Of a stretch of 64,000 bases of DNA, positions 17,036 to 25,374 are shown one piece after another. The notes under the pieces are model-generated. The model ran no database searches, was not told the DNA's origin, and saw only the letters and a list, made by a program, of their open reading frames with translations. A program made the translations under genes and the position numbers. The stretch comes from Micromonospora purpureochromogenes (GTDB lineage Bacteria; Actinomycetota; Actinomycetes; Mycobacteriales; Micromonosporaceae), in the NCBI RefSeq assembly GCF_900091515.1, contig NZ_LT607410.1, positions 3,224,001 to 3,288,000 on the forward strand. Direction: 5' to 3'. Numbering within the stretch: the first letter of the stretch is position 1; every line of letters begins with the position of its first letter.

Positions 17036-19633
17036 TCAAGGCAGGATCTCGACGTACCCGTCGCTTCCGTGCACGCGGATCCGCTGCCCATCGGGAATCA
17101 GCCGGGTGGCATCCACCACACCGACGACAGCCGGCAGGCCGTACTCCCGCGCGATCACTGCGCCGTGTGTCATCAATCCTCCGACCTCCGTCACCAGGCC
17201 TGTGATGGCGACGAAGAGGGGCGTCCAGCTCGGGTCCGTGTGGGGCGTGACGAGGATGTCACCCGGTTCGAGATCAGCCTGGGCCATGTCCAGGATGACG
17301 CGGGCGCGCCCTTCGATGGTCCCGGCGGAGACGGGTAGGCCGATCAGGGCGCCGGTCGGCACGTCGTCGCGTCGGTACGCCCCGGCGATGGCCTCGCCAT
17401 CCGATGTCAGCACCCGGGGCGGCGTGAGCGCGTGGTACGACCGGAACGCGTCCTCGCGCTGCTGGATGAGCTGGTCATCCACCTGGCTCGAGCGCGCGAC
17501 GTCGTGGAGCTCCTGGAACGTGAGGTAGAAGATGTCCTCCTTCTCAGCGAGCACGTTGGCCTGCACGAGGCGCTCGGCCTCTCCCAGCAGGGCCTGCTTG
17601 TAGACGAAGTAGCGGCTGACGATGCCGTACTTCGGGTACTCCCGGTAGCCGATGAAGGTCCGGACCCGGTCGATCATGCGCTTCGTCTCGTCGGCCTTCT
17701 GCTCCCCGTCCGGCAGTGCCCGCAGGCGTTCGAGCACCACCTGCGCCTTCTTCTGCGCCTCCTGCCGTCCTTGCTCGAAGCGCCGCTCGGCGGCGCCCGG
17801 CTCGAAGTTCCTGACGTTGTCGAGGATCACGGGCACGAGCGTGGTGGGGCGTTCGCGCCAACGCGGTCTCGTGATGTCGATCTCGCCGACGCAGCGCATG
17901 CCGTACCGGTCGAGGTAGGCCTCGATGGCGTCGCGCGCTTCGGTCCCGCCCGCGAGCTTCGGCAGCTCGTCCAGGAAGCCGTCGTCCTCCACGCCCTGCA
18001 GGAACGCCACCACCTCCGGGTGCGGGCGGATCACGTCCGCGACGTCGAGCAGCGCCAGTCCCATCTCCGACGTGACGTTGCCGGGGGCGGACAGCGTGAG
18101 GGTGTCGGCCGCGTTCTTCTCGCCCAGCCATTCCCGCAGCTGGTCGTTGAGCCACCAGGTGGCCTCCATCCCCGCCATGATCGCCTGCATGCTCAATGGA
18201 TCACCGAGGACTCGCTTGTGCTCCTGGAAGGCCTCCAGCAGGAAGTCGAACAGCGCCGGTCCGGTCTTCGTCCGGATCTCGCGCCGCAGGGCCGCGATGG
18301 AGGCCTGGCTGCGTTGGATCAGCTCGGTGACGATGGCCGGATCGGTCTCGATCGGGGCGGACGCACCGCTGGCCGGCGGTCCGCCGGGACCAGCCTCCGG
18401 GAGCGTCGGGACGAAGTCGCCGCAGTCGAGGACGGTCTCCAGCGCGTCCCTGATCAGCGGATCGCCCCTCCCCACCATCTCCAGGAGGCCGGCTCGGCTC
18501 GCGGGCGAGGCCAGGCGCCGGGTGACGTCGACGAACAGCCTCCCGCCGGCCTCGTGCATCGGCGCCATGGCCGTCAGCTGCCACACGGAGACGCCCAGTG
18601 GCTTCATGGGGTCGGTCATCATCTGCTGATGACCGACGGAGACGTAGACGTGGTTCTCCCGGTCGCGGGCCGCGGGGATGGGGAACAGCGTGGTGATTGG
18701 CCGGCTCTGCACGATCTGGAAGTCATCGTCGGCCAGGCACCATTCGATGTCCTGCGGGCGGCCGAAATGCGCTTCGATCCGCCGCCCGAGCTGCACGAGC
18801 CGCACGACCTGCGCACCCGTCAGCGCCGGCTGCTCCTGCCGCTGCGGGTCGATCGCCACTTCCTGCGTCCCGCCAGCCGGCAGGGCGTGGACGGCACGCT
18901 GTTTGGCGGCGACCGCCTCGGCGACGACCTCGCCGTCGCGCACCTTGAAGACGTCCGGGTTCACCAGGCCGGCGACCAGGGCCTCGCCGAGGCCGAAGCT
19001 GGCGTCCACGGTGGCGACCTTCCGGTTGCCCGTGACGGGGTCGGCCGTGAACAGGATGCCGGCCGCATCCGAGAAGACCATCTGCTGCACGACCACGGCC
19101 ATGTGGACCGTACGGTGGTCGATGCCGTTCCGCAGGCGGTAGGTCACGGCCCGCTCGGTGAATAGCGACGCCCAGCACCGGCTGACGTGCTGGAGGATCG
19201 CCGCCCGGCCCACGACGTTCAGGTACGTGTCCTGCTGGCCCGCGAAGGAGGCCGTCGGCATGTCCTCTGCCGTGGCGCTGGATCGCACGGCGTAGGCGGC
19301 TTGCTCGCCGAGCTGGGCGAGCGCGCGGGTGATCGCCGCCGCCAGATCGCCCGGGATGGCGATCCCTTCGATGGTCCGGCGGATCCCCGCGCTGAGCGTG
19401 CGGATCGCCCCCCGGTCATCCGGGTTCAGGCGCGTCAGCTGATCGAGCCGATCGTCGATCGACGGCGCTTCCGCCATGATCCGCCGGAAGGCGGCCGTCG
19501 TCACGCAGAACCCAGCCGGTACGCGGATGCCTTCGATCCGCGACAGCCCGCCCAGGTGCGCGGCCTTGCCGCCAACGATCGCGACCTGCGTCTCGTCAAC
19601 CTCTTGAAGATCCAACACGTACTGCTCGATCAT
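17036..19633 (-). CDS. rph: Rifamycin-inactivating phosphotransferase (PEP-synthase-like)
   Basis: A 865-residue protein, the usual length of rifamycin phosphotransferases (about 865-870). The N-terminal ATP-grasp domain has VGGKAAHLGGLSRIEG and VRSSATAEDMPTASFAGQQ, the middle rifamycin-binding region is helical, and the C-terminal swivelling His domain has GGLMTHGAVIAREYGLP with the phosphorylated His823. The enzyme transfers the beta phosphate of ATP to the ansa hydroxyl of rifamycins; true PEP synthases lack this middle domain. The ATG at 19633 has GGAGG 7 bases upstream. A palindrome matching the rifamycin-associated element lies about 320 bases upstream, with a glycosyltransferase remnant between. 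It probably serves as self-defence against environmental rifamycins. Confidence 0.88.
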   Translation of the reverse strand: MIEQYVLDLQEVDETQVAIVGGKAAHLGGLSRIEGIRVPAGFCVTTAAFRRIMAEAPSIDDRLDQLTRLNPDDRGAIRTLSAGIRRTIEGIAIPGDLAAAITRALAQLGEQAAYAVRSSATAEDMPTASFAGQQDTYLNVVGRAAILQHVSRCWASLFTERAVTYRLRNGIDHRTVHMAVVVQQMVFSDAAGILFTADPVTGNRKVATVDASFGLGEALVAGLVNPDVFKVRDGEVVAEAVAAKQRAVHALPAGGTQEVAIDPQRQEQPALTGAQVVRLVQLGRRIEAHFGRPQDIEWCLADDDFQIVQSRPITTLFPIPAARDRENHVYVSVGHQQMMTDPMKPLGVSVWQLTAMAPMHEAGGRLFVDVTRRLASPASRAGLLEMVGRGDPLIRDALETVLDCGDFVPTLPEAGPGGPPASGASAPIETDPAIVTELIQRSQASIAALRREIRTKTGPALFDFLLEAFQEHKRVLGDPLSMQAIMAGMEATWWLNDQLREWLGEKNAADTLTLSAPGNVTSEMGLALLDVADVIRPHPEVVAFLQGVEDDGFLDELPKLAGGTEARDAIEAYLDRYGMRCVGEIDITRPRWRERPTTLVPVILDNVRNFEPGAAERRFEQGRQEAQKKAQVVLERLRALPDGEQKADETKRMIDRVRTFIGYREYPKYGIVSRYFVYKQALLGEAERLVQANVLAEKEDIFYLTFQELHDVARSSQVDDQLIQQREDAFRSYHALTPPRVLTSDGEAIAGAYRRDDVPTGALIGLPVSAGTIEGRARVILDMAQADLEPGDILVTPHTDPSWTPLFVAITGLVTEVGGLMTHGAVIAREYGLPAVVGVVDATRLIPDGQRIRVHGSDGYVEILP

Positions 19634-19761
19634 TGCGATACCTCCGAGGCAGCCGTGCTCCCTTGAACTGCACCGGCCGATCGAGTCACCGGCGCCTCGA
19701 GCTGTGTCGAACCTCTTGTCAAGCACGTCCTCATGTCTGGTTGGCTTCCCTCTGACGAGTC

Positions 19762-19893
19762 GGCCAGCCGCTGCCGCTGGTCGGGCGGCGCGCACCCCCG
19801 CACCTCCGCGTCAAGCGTCCGCAACTGCACCGCCGATCTCATCAGCGGTTCGAGGTCGCCGCGTCCCCCGTACGTCGACAACACACCCACGTC
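19762..19893 (-). pseudogene. N-terminal remnant of a UGT-type glycosyltransferase
   Basis: About 44 codons on the minus strand read DVGVLSTYGGRGDLEPLM, then AVQLRTLDAEVRGCAPPDQ. This is the signature N-terminus of actinomycete UDP-type glycosyltransferases (VLLSTYGSRGDVEPLVxLAxxLxxxGAEVRVCAPPD). Homology stops near 19762, before the rest of the fold, so only the first beta-alpha-beta unit survives. It lies directly between the rifamycin-associated palindrome and rph, and rifamycin glycosyltransferases are known to be preceded by the same element. A deletion that removed the rest of such a gene and brought rph near its promoter is a reasonable explanation. Confidence 0.6.
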
Positions 19894-19936
19894 GTGCCCC
19901 CCATGCGCTCGTCGGTGCTGGTCCGGCCGCCGATTC

Positions 19937-19968
19937 TGCGGCAAGACCCGGGTCTTGCCGCAAGCCCC
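19937..19968 (-). promoter_or_regulatory. Rifamycin-associated element (RAE)-like palindrome
   Basis: The minus strand at 19968-19950 reads GGGGCTTGCGGCAAGACCC, one mismatch from the 19-bp RAE consensus as I remember it (GGGGCTTGCGGCAAGGCCC), which precedes rifamycin-inactivation genes in actinomycetes. It overlaps a 26-base perfect palindrome (19937-19962) of its own. It sits about 60 bases upstream of the glycosyltransferase remnant and about 320 upstream of the rph ATG, on the correct strand. Rifamycin-responsive control of rph is the expected role. Confidence 0.7.
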
Positions 19969-20322
19969 CCTGCGCGCTATACGTTAGAAGTGGCAAGGAG
20001 TGATCTTCTTGCCTTTGCTTTTGTCGTCCGCCGCGGGCTGAGATCCTTCGACCGCCTGAGCGTGCCGGGTACCTCCGGCGGGTGCCGGGCCCCCACGACC
20101 GCCGCAGCGACCTGGCACTCTCAGAGGCGGTGGCCACGGCCGCCTCGCCCGGGTGGGATTGGCCAGCGCGATCGTCGGTCCGCCCATCACGCCGCGCGCG
20201 TACCTGCTGCGCTGAAGGCGCTAGCAGCCCCTTCCACAGCAACGGACGCTCAGCGTCTCGGCGCCGCATTGCGGCAGCGCGCCCGCGACAGGGTGACGGA
20301 ACCTCTGCCGTGGCCGCGCGCG
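19969..20322. other. Intergenic, no gene seen
   Basis: 354 bases between the RAE-like palindrome and the TPR gene. Frames here are short or of improbable composition. One imperfect hairpin, GGCAAG to CTTGCC, lies at about 19993-20014. It could end the TPR transcript or form part of the rph control region. Confidence 0.4.
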
Positions 20323-20985
20323 TCAGATGTGCGTTCTAGCCTGCTCGATGTGCCGCACGATGGCGTGAGCACCATGCGCGCGTGCGACGGCATGCGCCTC
20401 GTCGAGTGTTGCGATCGCGTCCGCACGGCGGTCCTGGGCGGCGGCGATGTAGGCCAGCCCGATCATGTTGGAGGCCACGCCCGGCAGAGCCCCGACCTCC
20501 CGGCGCAGCCGGGACGACTCCTCCAGCCGCTCGCGCGCCTCGTCCAGCCGGCCAGCCGCGTGCGCCGCGATGCCTAAGTGCCGCAGCGCCTCGGACCGGG
20601 TCGGCTTGTCGCCGGTCTGCGCTGCCAGTCGGCAGGACTGCTCGAGGTACGGAACCGCGGTCTCGTCGTCACGCCGGATGAACTGGTGGAGGCAACCGAT
20701 CCAGAACAATGCCTCGGCCTCGCCGCCCGTGTCCCCCAGTACCCGGTACAACGTGAGCGCGCGCTCGAACAACGGCAGTTCAGCGGGATCCTCGGCGGGC
20801 AACGAACCGGCGTCGGCGGGCGCGCTCTGAAACCGCGCATGCAGAATCAGCCCACGCGCCAACGCCGCATCGGCCTCGACCGCGTCCAGGCCCTGTTCGG
20901 CGTCGACCAGCCCGCTGGTATCGCCGCCGAAAACTGCCCGCTCATAGGCTTCTCTGGCCCGTTCGATCCGATCGTCGGTGCTCAT
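20323..20985 (-). CDS. Tetratricopeptide-repeat protein
   Basis: A 220-residue all-helical protein with TPR-like repeats from about residue 70: ALTLYRVLGDTGGEAEALFWIG, SCRLAAQTGDKPTRSEALRHLG, SRLRREVGALPGVASNMIGLAY and a last DAIATLDEAHAVARAHG. It has no signal peptide, helix-turn-helix or enzyme motif, so a protein-interaction role is the only inference. The ATG at 20985 (MSTDDRIERA) is preceded by GGGGGCGG; an upstream in-frame ATG at 21042 would add 19 unlikely residues. It stands alone; the ECF42 module is divergent upstream. Confidence 0.72.
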   Translation of the reverse strand: MSTDDRIERAREAYERAVFGGDTSGLVDAEQGLDAVEADAALARGLILHARFQSAPADAGSLPAEDPAELPLFERALTLYRVLGDTGGEAEALFWIGCLHQFIRRDDETAVPYLEQSCRLAAQTGDKPTRSEALRHLGIAAHAAGRLDEARERLEESSRLRREVGALPGVASNMIGLAYIAAAQDRRADAIATLDEAHAVARAHGAHAIVRHIEQARTHI

Positions 20986-21298
20986 CGCCGCCCCCGTTGG
21001 CATCGCCACTACCTGCTGGATCCGGCAGTCTAGTCGGGGCAACCTGTCATCATCTGGATCGGCTGCGACGGATGCCTCCTCTTCCGGTCCGCTCAGCCAG
21101 CTAGCGGAAAAAGGCTCACTGAGCGCGTCCCGAATGCGTTCCCCAGCTCCGTGTGAGCGTCGCCGCCTCTAAAGCTGCGACGATAAGCTTTCGGATCAGC
21201 AGGCCGTCCGCGTCAGCCATCGCTCAGGGGCCGGTCCGACGGGCGAAACGCGGGTCGGAGGGATCGGCTGCGTCGCGGCGAGAGTTTCTCCGGGGCCG

Positions 21299-21325
21299 TG
21301 TCGATCCGTGGGCCGCTCGTTCGAC
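21299..21325 (+). promoter_or_regulatory. Candidate ECF42-dependent promoter
   Basis: TGTCGA at 21299-21304, then 17 bases, then CGAC at 21322-21325. ECF42 sigma factors are reported to recognise a TGTCGA -35 and a CGA/TC -10 element. It ends 48 bases before the ATG of the DGPF gene in the ECF42 operon, consistent with autoregulation. The rest of 20986-21298 shows only a 34-codon minus-strand frame with no support. Confidence 0.6.
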
Positions 21326-21373
21326 GTGGGGGTGCGAGGCCGAGAGGCGGCCCCGCCGGATGAGGAGAACGCG

Positions 21374-21790
21374 ATGCCGCAGTACATGCTGATCATGCGG
21401 GGCACCGATGAGACGAACACGGCCATGATCGCCAACATCGACGAGATGATGGCCGCGACCCGCCTGTTCATCGAGGAGACGGCCAAGGCCGGCGTTTACG
21501 TCGCGGCCGAAGGCCTGGACGATCCGGGCCAGGGCGTCGTGGTGCACTTCAGCGACGAGGCGCCGGTGGTCACGGACGGGCCGTACGGAGAGACCAAGGA
21601 ATTGTTCGGGGGCTTCTTCCTGCTCGATGTCGCCTCGAAACAGGAGGCGGTCGAGTGGGCCAAGCGGGTCCCGTCGGTCCCCGGGTCCAAGATCGAGATC
21701 CGGCGGGTGCCCGGGGAGGACGAGGTCCCGCAGGACAACGCGAAGTTCGTCAAGGAAGGGGCCTTGCGCGAGAGCAGCGGCCAGATCTGA
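21374..21790 (+). CDS. YciI/DGPF-domain protein, ECF42 partner
   Basis: A 138-residue YciI-like protein: MPQYMLIMRGTDE at the start and the diagnostic VTDGPYGETKELFGGFFLLDV (DGPF motif) at about residues 61-81. DGPF genes are the standard neighbours and regulatory targets of ECF42 sigma factors. The ATG has GAGGAGA 6 bases upstream, and the stop overlaps the sigma-factor ATG by one base. Its biochemical role is unknown; the YciI fold is ferredoxin-like with a possible catalytic His/Asp in relatives. Confidence 0.85.
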   Translation: MPQYMLIMRGTDETNTAMIANIDEMMAATRLFIEETAKAGVYVAAEGLDDPGQGVVVHFSDEAPVVTDGPYGETKELFGGFFLLDVASKQEAVEWAKRVPSVPGSKIEIRRVPGEDEVPQDNAKFVKEGALRESSGQI

Positions 21791-23004
21791 TGGGTACGGC
21801 CGACGTCGAGGCCGTCTGGCGGATCGAGTCGGCGCGGATCGTCGCCGCGCTGACCCGGTTCACCGGCGATTTCGGGCTGGCCGAGGATGCGGCGCAGGAG
21901 GCGGTGGCTGAGGCGCTGGTGTCGTGGCCGCTTGCCGCTCCGGCCAATCCGGCCGGCTGGCTGATGGCCACGGCCCGGCGGCGGGCGATCGACGCGATCC
22001 GCCGCCGGACCGCCCTGCAGGACCGGTACGCCCTGCTGGCGGCCGGCCCGGCGGTCGACGACGAGATCGACCTCGACAGGATCGACGACGACGTCCTGGC
22101 GCTGATGTTCGTCAGCTGTCACCCGGTGCTCTCCCGCGAGGCCCGGGTGGCGCTGACCCTGCGCGTGGTCGGCGGCCTGTCCAGCGAGGAGATCGCCCGC
22201 GCGTTCCTCGTGCCTGTGCCGACCGTGCAGGCCCGCATCACCCGGGGCAAGAAGACGATCGCGGCGGCTGGGGTGCCGTTCGAGCTGCCGGCGGCCGGCG
22301 AGCGCCGGGAGCGGCTGGGCGCCGTGCTCAGCGTCCTCTACGTGATCTTCACCGAGGGGTCGACGGCCACGTCGGGCGACCGGCTGCTGCGCCCCGACGT
22401 CGCGTACGAGGCGATCCGGCTGGCCCGCACGCTGGCCGCGCTGCAGCCGGACGAGCCGGAGGTGCACGGCCTGCTGGCGTTGTGCGAGCTGACGGCCGCG
22501 CGCTTCCCGGCCCGGACCGGCCCGGACGGTTCACCGGTCCTGCTGGCGGACCAGGACCGGCGGCGGTGGGACTTCTCGGCGATCCGCCGTGGGCTGGCCG
22601 CGCTGGCCAGGGCATCGACTCGCGGCCTCGGCCCCTACGGCCTGCAGGCCGCGATCGCCGCCGCCCACGCGTCGGCGCCCTCGGTGGAGGCGACCGACTG
22701 GGACCGGATCGTGGTGCTCTACGAGGCGCTCGGCCGGGTCGCGCCCTCGCCGGTGGTCGAGCTGAATCGGGCCGTCGCCGTGGCCATGGCCTCGGGTCCG
22801 GCGCAAGCCCTGACCATCGTGGACGAACTGATCGCCTTGGACCGGCTCCCCGGTTCGCATTTGGTTCCGACCGTACGCGGAGAGCTGCTGGCCCGCCTCG
22901 GCCGGCGACCGGAGGCGCGCGCCGAGCTGGAGCTGGCGGCCCGGCTGTGCGCCAACCAGCGCGAACGCTCGGTGCTGCTGCGCAAGGCGGCCGCGCTGGG
23001 CTGA
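21790..23004 (+). CDS. ECF42-group RNA polymerase sigma factor with C-terminal TPR extension
   Basis: A 404-residue protein. Sigma region 2 spans roughly residues 10-80 (RFTGDFGLAEDAAQEAVAEA, then GWLMATARRRAIDAIRRR), and region 4 includes LRVVGGLSSEEIARAFLVP and VQARITRGKKTI near residue 155. The remaining 230 residues are the ECF42 C-terminal extension with repeated helices (LYEALGRVAPSPVVELNRAVAV, LPGSHLVPTVRGELLARLGR), which replaces an anti-sigma factor as the control element in this group. Its partner DGPF gene is directly upstream. It probably drives its own operon from the promoter at 21299-21325. The inducing signal is not known. Confidence 0.9.
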   Translation: MGTADVEAVWRIESARIVAALTRFTGDFGLAEDAAQEAVAEALVSWPLAAPANPAGWLMATARRRAIDAIRRRTALQDRYALLAAGPAVDDEIDLDRIDDDVLALMFVSCHPVLSREARVALTLRVVGGLSSEEIARAFLVPVPTVQARITRGKKTIAAAGVPFELPAAGERRERLGAVLSVLYVIFTEGSTATSGDRLLRPDVAYEAIRLARTLAALQPDEPEVHGLLALCELTAARFPARTGPDGSPVLLADQDRRRWDFSAIRRGLAALARASTRGLGPYGLQAAIAAAHASAPSVEATDWDRIVVLYEALGRVAPSPVVELNRAVAVAMASGPAQALTIVDELIALDRLPGSHLVPTVRGELLARLGRRPEARAELELAARLCANQRERSVLLRKAAALG

Positions 23005-23229
23005 CTTCTCCAACTCGGCCGGCCGGGATTCGAGCGCGGCCCGGATGCCGTCGATCGCGTCGGCCCGGCGGTCAGGCGCAGCGGCGGCTCTGCCATGCCG
23101 GCGCCCGCGACGATCAGTAGATCGTGTCAGGGACTTGAAGCATTGCGAGGTAGGTAAGCGCCTTGACACAGCTCAAAGAAGCGCTGCCCTCCTCGCTGAC
23201 AGCTGTCCGGTCGAAGCGAGGAGGCCGGT

Positions 23230-23274
23230 ATGGGCTCGTTGATCATCGGGATGGATCCGCACAAGCGATCGGCG
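23230..23274 (+). pseudogene. 5' stub of an IS110-family transposase
   Basis: Fifteen codons read MGSLIIGMDPHKRSA, the typical start of IS110-family transposases (IVGxDPHKRSAT), preceded by GAGGAGG. After this point the frame loses similarity. The 130 bases upstream contain nested inverted repeats (GCGAGG to CTCGC around AGCGC to GCGCT, about 23140-23200), as expected for the noncoding left end of an IS110 that encodes its bridge RNA. The rest of 23005-23389 holds no gene. Confidence 0.5.
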
Positions 23275-23389
23275 GCAGAAGAGGATGGTGAAGCCGGGCG
23301 GGCATCGCGAACGTGGATCGGCGTCGCGGTCTGCGACGCGCGTACGGTAAGGACCTGGGCCACGAGTTGTCCGGCCGTACCATCTCCCG

Positions 23390-24577
23390 GTGATCTCCCC
23401 TCGCCGACGGCTGGTCGCCGCGTCCATCCTCTTGGTGTTCGAGGCGGTGGCGTTCGCGCTACTCGTCACCGAGTCCGTGACGGGTGCGATCGCCGCCGTT
23501 GGCTTCACCTGCGTGTCGTTGTGGGTGCATGTCGTCCTGCACGAGTGCGGGCACCTCGTCGTGGCGAAGCTGCTGCGTCTGCCGGTCATCGCGGTCCGTA
23601 TCGCACCCTTTACCGGGTGGCGGAGCGAAGTGTGGGTCCGGCCGGCGCCGTCGGCGACCGCGTTGCCGCTGCGGATGGTGCTGTTCTACCTCGGTGGCCC
23701 GATGGCGAACCTGTGCACTGCGACGGTGCTCGTTACCGCAACGGCGTTGACGAGTACGGCGTTGACACGCCTCGCACTGCTCGGCGCAGCGCTTTTTGCG
23801 GCGCTGCTCGGGGTGGTCAATCTCATTCCCGGGATATCGCCCCGCAGTGACGGCCGCAACCTGCTTCGCTGGCTCTTGGCGCCAACAGCCACCCGCGCCG
23901 CGCTACGGGCGGGCTACTACCAGGAGGAGGTAAGCAGGACGTTGCGGACGATTGCCCGAGGGGAGGTTGACGACGATCGTCTCGGAGATCCGGTTCGCGA
24001 CGGCAACGACCCGCGACTCGCGCTCGTTGCCTTCCAACGGCGCTGGGGCACGGGACACGCGCAGTCGTCGGCGGACTTCATCGCCGACGCCGAGCGGCTC
24101 GCGGCGCTGGCTCGCGCCGACAGCACCGATCCCATGGCCGCCGCCGCAATCGGGCAGGTGCTTACCGTCCAGTTCGGGTTGTGGTACCTGTACGCCGCAG
24201 TGGTGAACGGATCGCCGGTCGAACACCAAGAGGTGTTGGAGATCTCGGAACTGGCCCAGCTCGCCTTCCACGTGCAGCCGCACATGTTGTCCGCGCGTGT
24301 CGCTATGAGCCTGGCTCACCTGCTCAACCAGCGGCCGGAGCATGCGCGGTCGCTGCTTCTCGACATTCGGCCGGGTGTTGACCCGCCGGACCTGTGCAGC
24401 GTCGCGTTTCTCCTGCGGGCCATCGCCGAGCGTTACCTCGGCAACCACGCCGATGCCTACACCCTCGTGAGGGCGGCCGGGGGCGACTACCAGCAACTGA
24501 CACGGGTCGTTGCCGCGATCCAGGCAGCCGATCCGGTGCCGCCCTTGTTCGCCCTGGCACCGATGGCCGACACGTAA
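23390..24577 (+). CDS. M50-family (site-2-protease-like) membrane metalloprotease
   Basis: A 395-residue protein. Hydrophobic segments occur at about residues 8-25, 27-50, 93-118 and 125-145. The zinc motif HECGH is in VVLHECGHLVVAK (about residue 52), and a downstream LIPGISPRSDGRNL segment matches the NxxPxxxxDG motif of M50 proteases with the metal-ligand Asp. The C-terminal half (residues about 180-395) is soluble and helical. It could cleave a membrane protein or function in peptide maturation. The GTG start lies 6 bases after TACCAT, so the mRNA may be leaderless. No partner is evident nearby. Confidence 0.75.
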   Translation: MISPRRRLVAASILLVFEAVAFALLVTESVTGAIAAVGFTCVSLWVHVVLHECGHLVVAKLLRLPVIAVRIAPFTGWRSEVWVRPAPSATALPLRMVLFYLGGPMANLCTATVLVTATALTSTALTRLALLGAALFAALLGVVNLIPGISPRSDGRNLLRWLLAPTATRAALRAGYYQEEVSRTLRTIARGEVDDDRLGDPVRDGNDPRLALVAFQRRWGTGHAQSSADFIADAERLAALARADSTDPMAAAAIGQVLTVQFGLWYLYAAVVNGSPVEHQEVLEISELAQLAFHVQPHMLSARVAMSLAHLLNQRPEHARSLLLDIRPGVDPPDLCSVAFLLRAIAERYLGNHADAYTLVRAAGGDYQQLTRVVAAIQAADPVPPLFALAPMADT

Positions 24578-24678
24578 CCGACCTGCCTGCGCCAGCAGAG
24601 AGCGCCCGGTGCCGGCCCCTCGACGCGGCGAAGCGAAGCACCCGGATGCCGGGCGACGTCTCGCGAGCGAGCGAGGAC

Positions 24679-25260
24679 TCAGCGGGCGGGAGCCGGCTCG
24701 GACGACGGCCGCCACTCCCGCCTGATCAGCCCGTAGACCCACGAGTCAGAGACCTCGCCGTTCACGACGCAGTCTTCCCGCAACGTCCCTTCACGCACGA
24801 ACCCGAGCTTCTCCAGCACGCGGGCAGATGCCACGTTGCGTGTATCGGTCTCAGCCTGGACGCGGTTCAGGTCCAGCGTGTCGAATGCCCACCGCAGCAA
24901 AACGCGGGCGGCCTCCGTCGCGTAGCCGTGGCCCCACGCTGCATCGTCGAAGCAGTAGCCCAGCGATGCACTGCGGTAGTCCGGATTCCACCGGTTCAGG
25001 CTGCACCAGCCGATGAACACCCCGTCGGAGACACGATCCACGGCCAGCCGCGCTCCGGTGCCCCCCTCTGCCATCTGCCGGCAAGCCGTGATGAACCGCT
25101 CGGAGCGCACCCGTTCGCTCCACGGCGGCGCGTCCCAGTAGCGCAACACGTAGGCGCTGCTGTGCAGCGCGAAGAGGTCGTTCGCATCCGCGTCGTCGAA
25201 GGGACGCAGTCTAAGGCGAGTGGTGTGCAGCGTGGGGGTGGGCAGCGACATGCGCGTCAT
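24679..25260 (-). CDS. GNAT-family N-acetyltransferase (RimJ/RimL type)
   Basis: A 193-residue acetyltransferase of the RimJ/L group: LHTTRLRLRPFDDADANDLF at the N-terminus, SLGYCFDDAAWGHGYATEAA with the acetyl-CoA pyrophosphate loop, and NVASARVLEKLGFVREG near residue 155. Such enzymes acetylate protein N-termini or small amines. The ATG at 25260 has GGGAGGG 6 bases upstream, better than the other in-frame ATGs. It lies just downstream of, and on the same strand as, the IS110 transposase, and may receive read-through. Confidence 0.85.
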   Translation of the reverse strand: MTRMSLPTPTLHTTRLRLRPFDDADANDLFALHSSAYVLRYWDAPPWSERVRSERFITACRQMAEGGTGARLAVDRVSDGVFIGWCSLNRWNPDYRSASLGYCFDDAAWGHGYATEAARVLLRWAFDTLDLNRVQAETDTRNVASARVLEKLGFVREGTLREDCVVNGEVSDSWVYGLIRREWRPSSEPAPAR

Positions 25261-25374
25261 GTTCCCTCCCATGATTGGCCGATCAACCAGACATCTGATG
25301 CCGGCGACTCGCAACGGGTTTTCTCGGCGGGCGGGAGAGTGACGTGCCCGCTCGCCGGCATGAGTAGCCCTGTG

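Noticed and set aside
17036..19633. Annotation as phosphoenolpyruvate synthase
   Set aside because: The order is ATP-binding domain, middle domain, then C-terminal His domain, at about 865 residues, and an RAE-like element lies upstream. PEP synthase has the His domain in the middle and a PEP-binding domain at the end.
21062..21220. A 34-codon minus-strand frame beginning MADADGLLIRKLIVAALEAA
   Set aside because: It is short, has no ribosome binding site or family match, and lies in the control region between two divergent genes.
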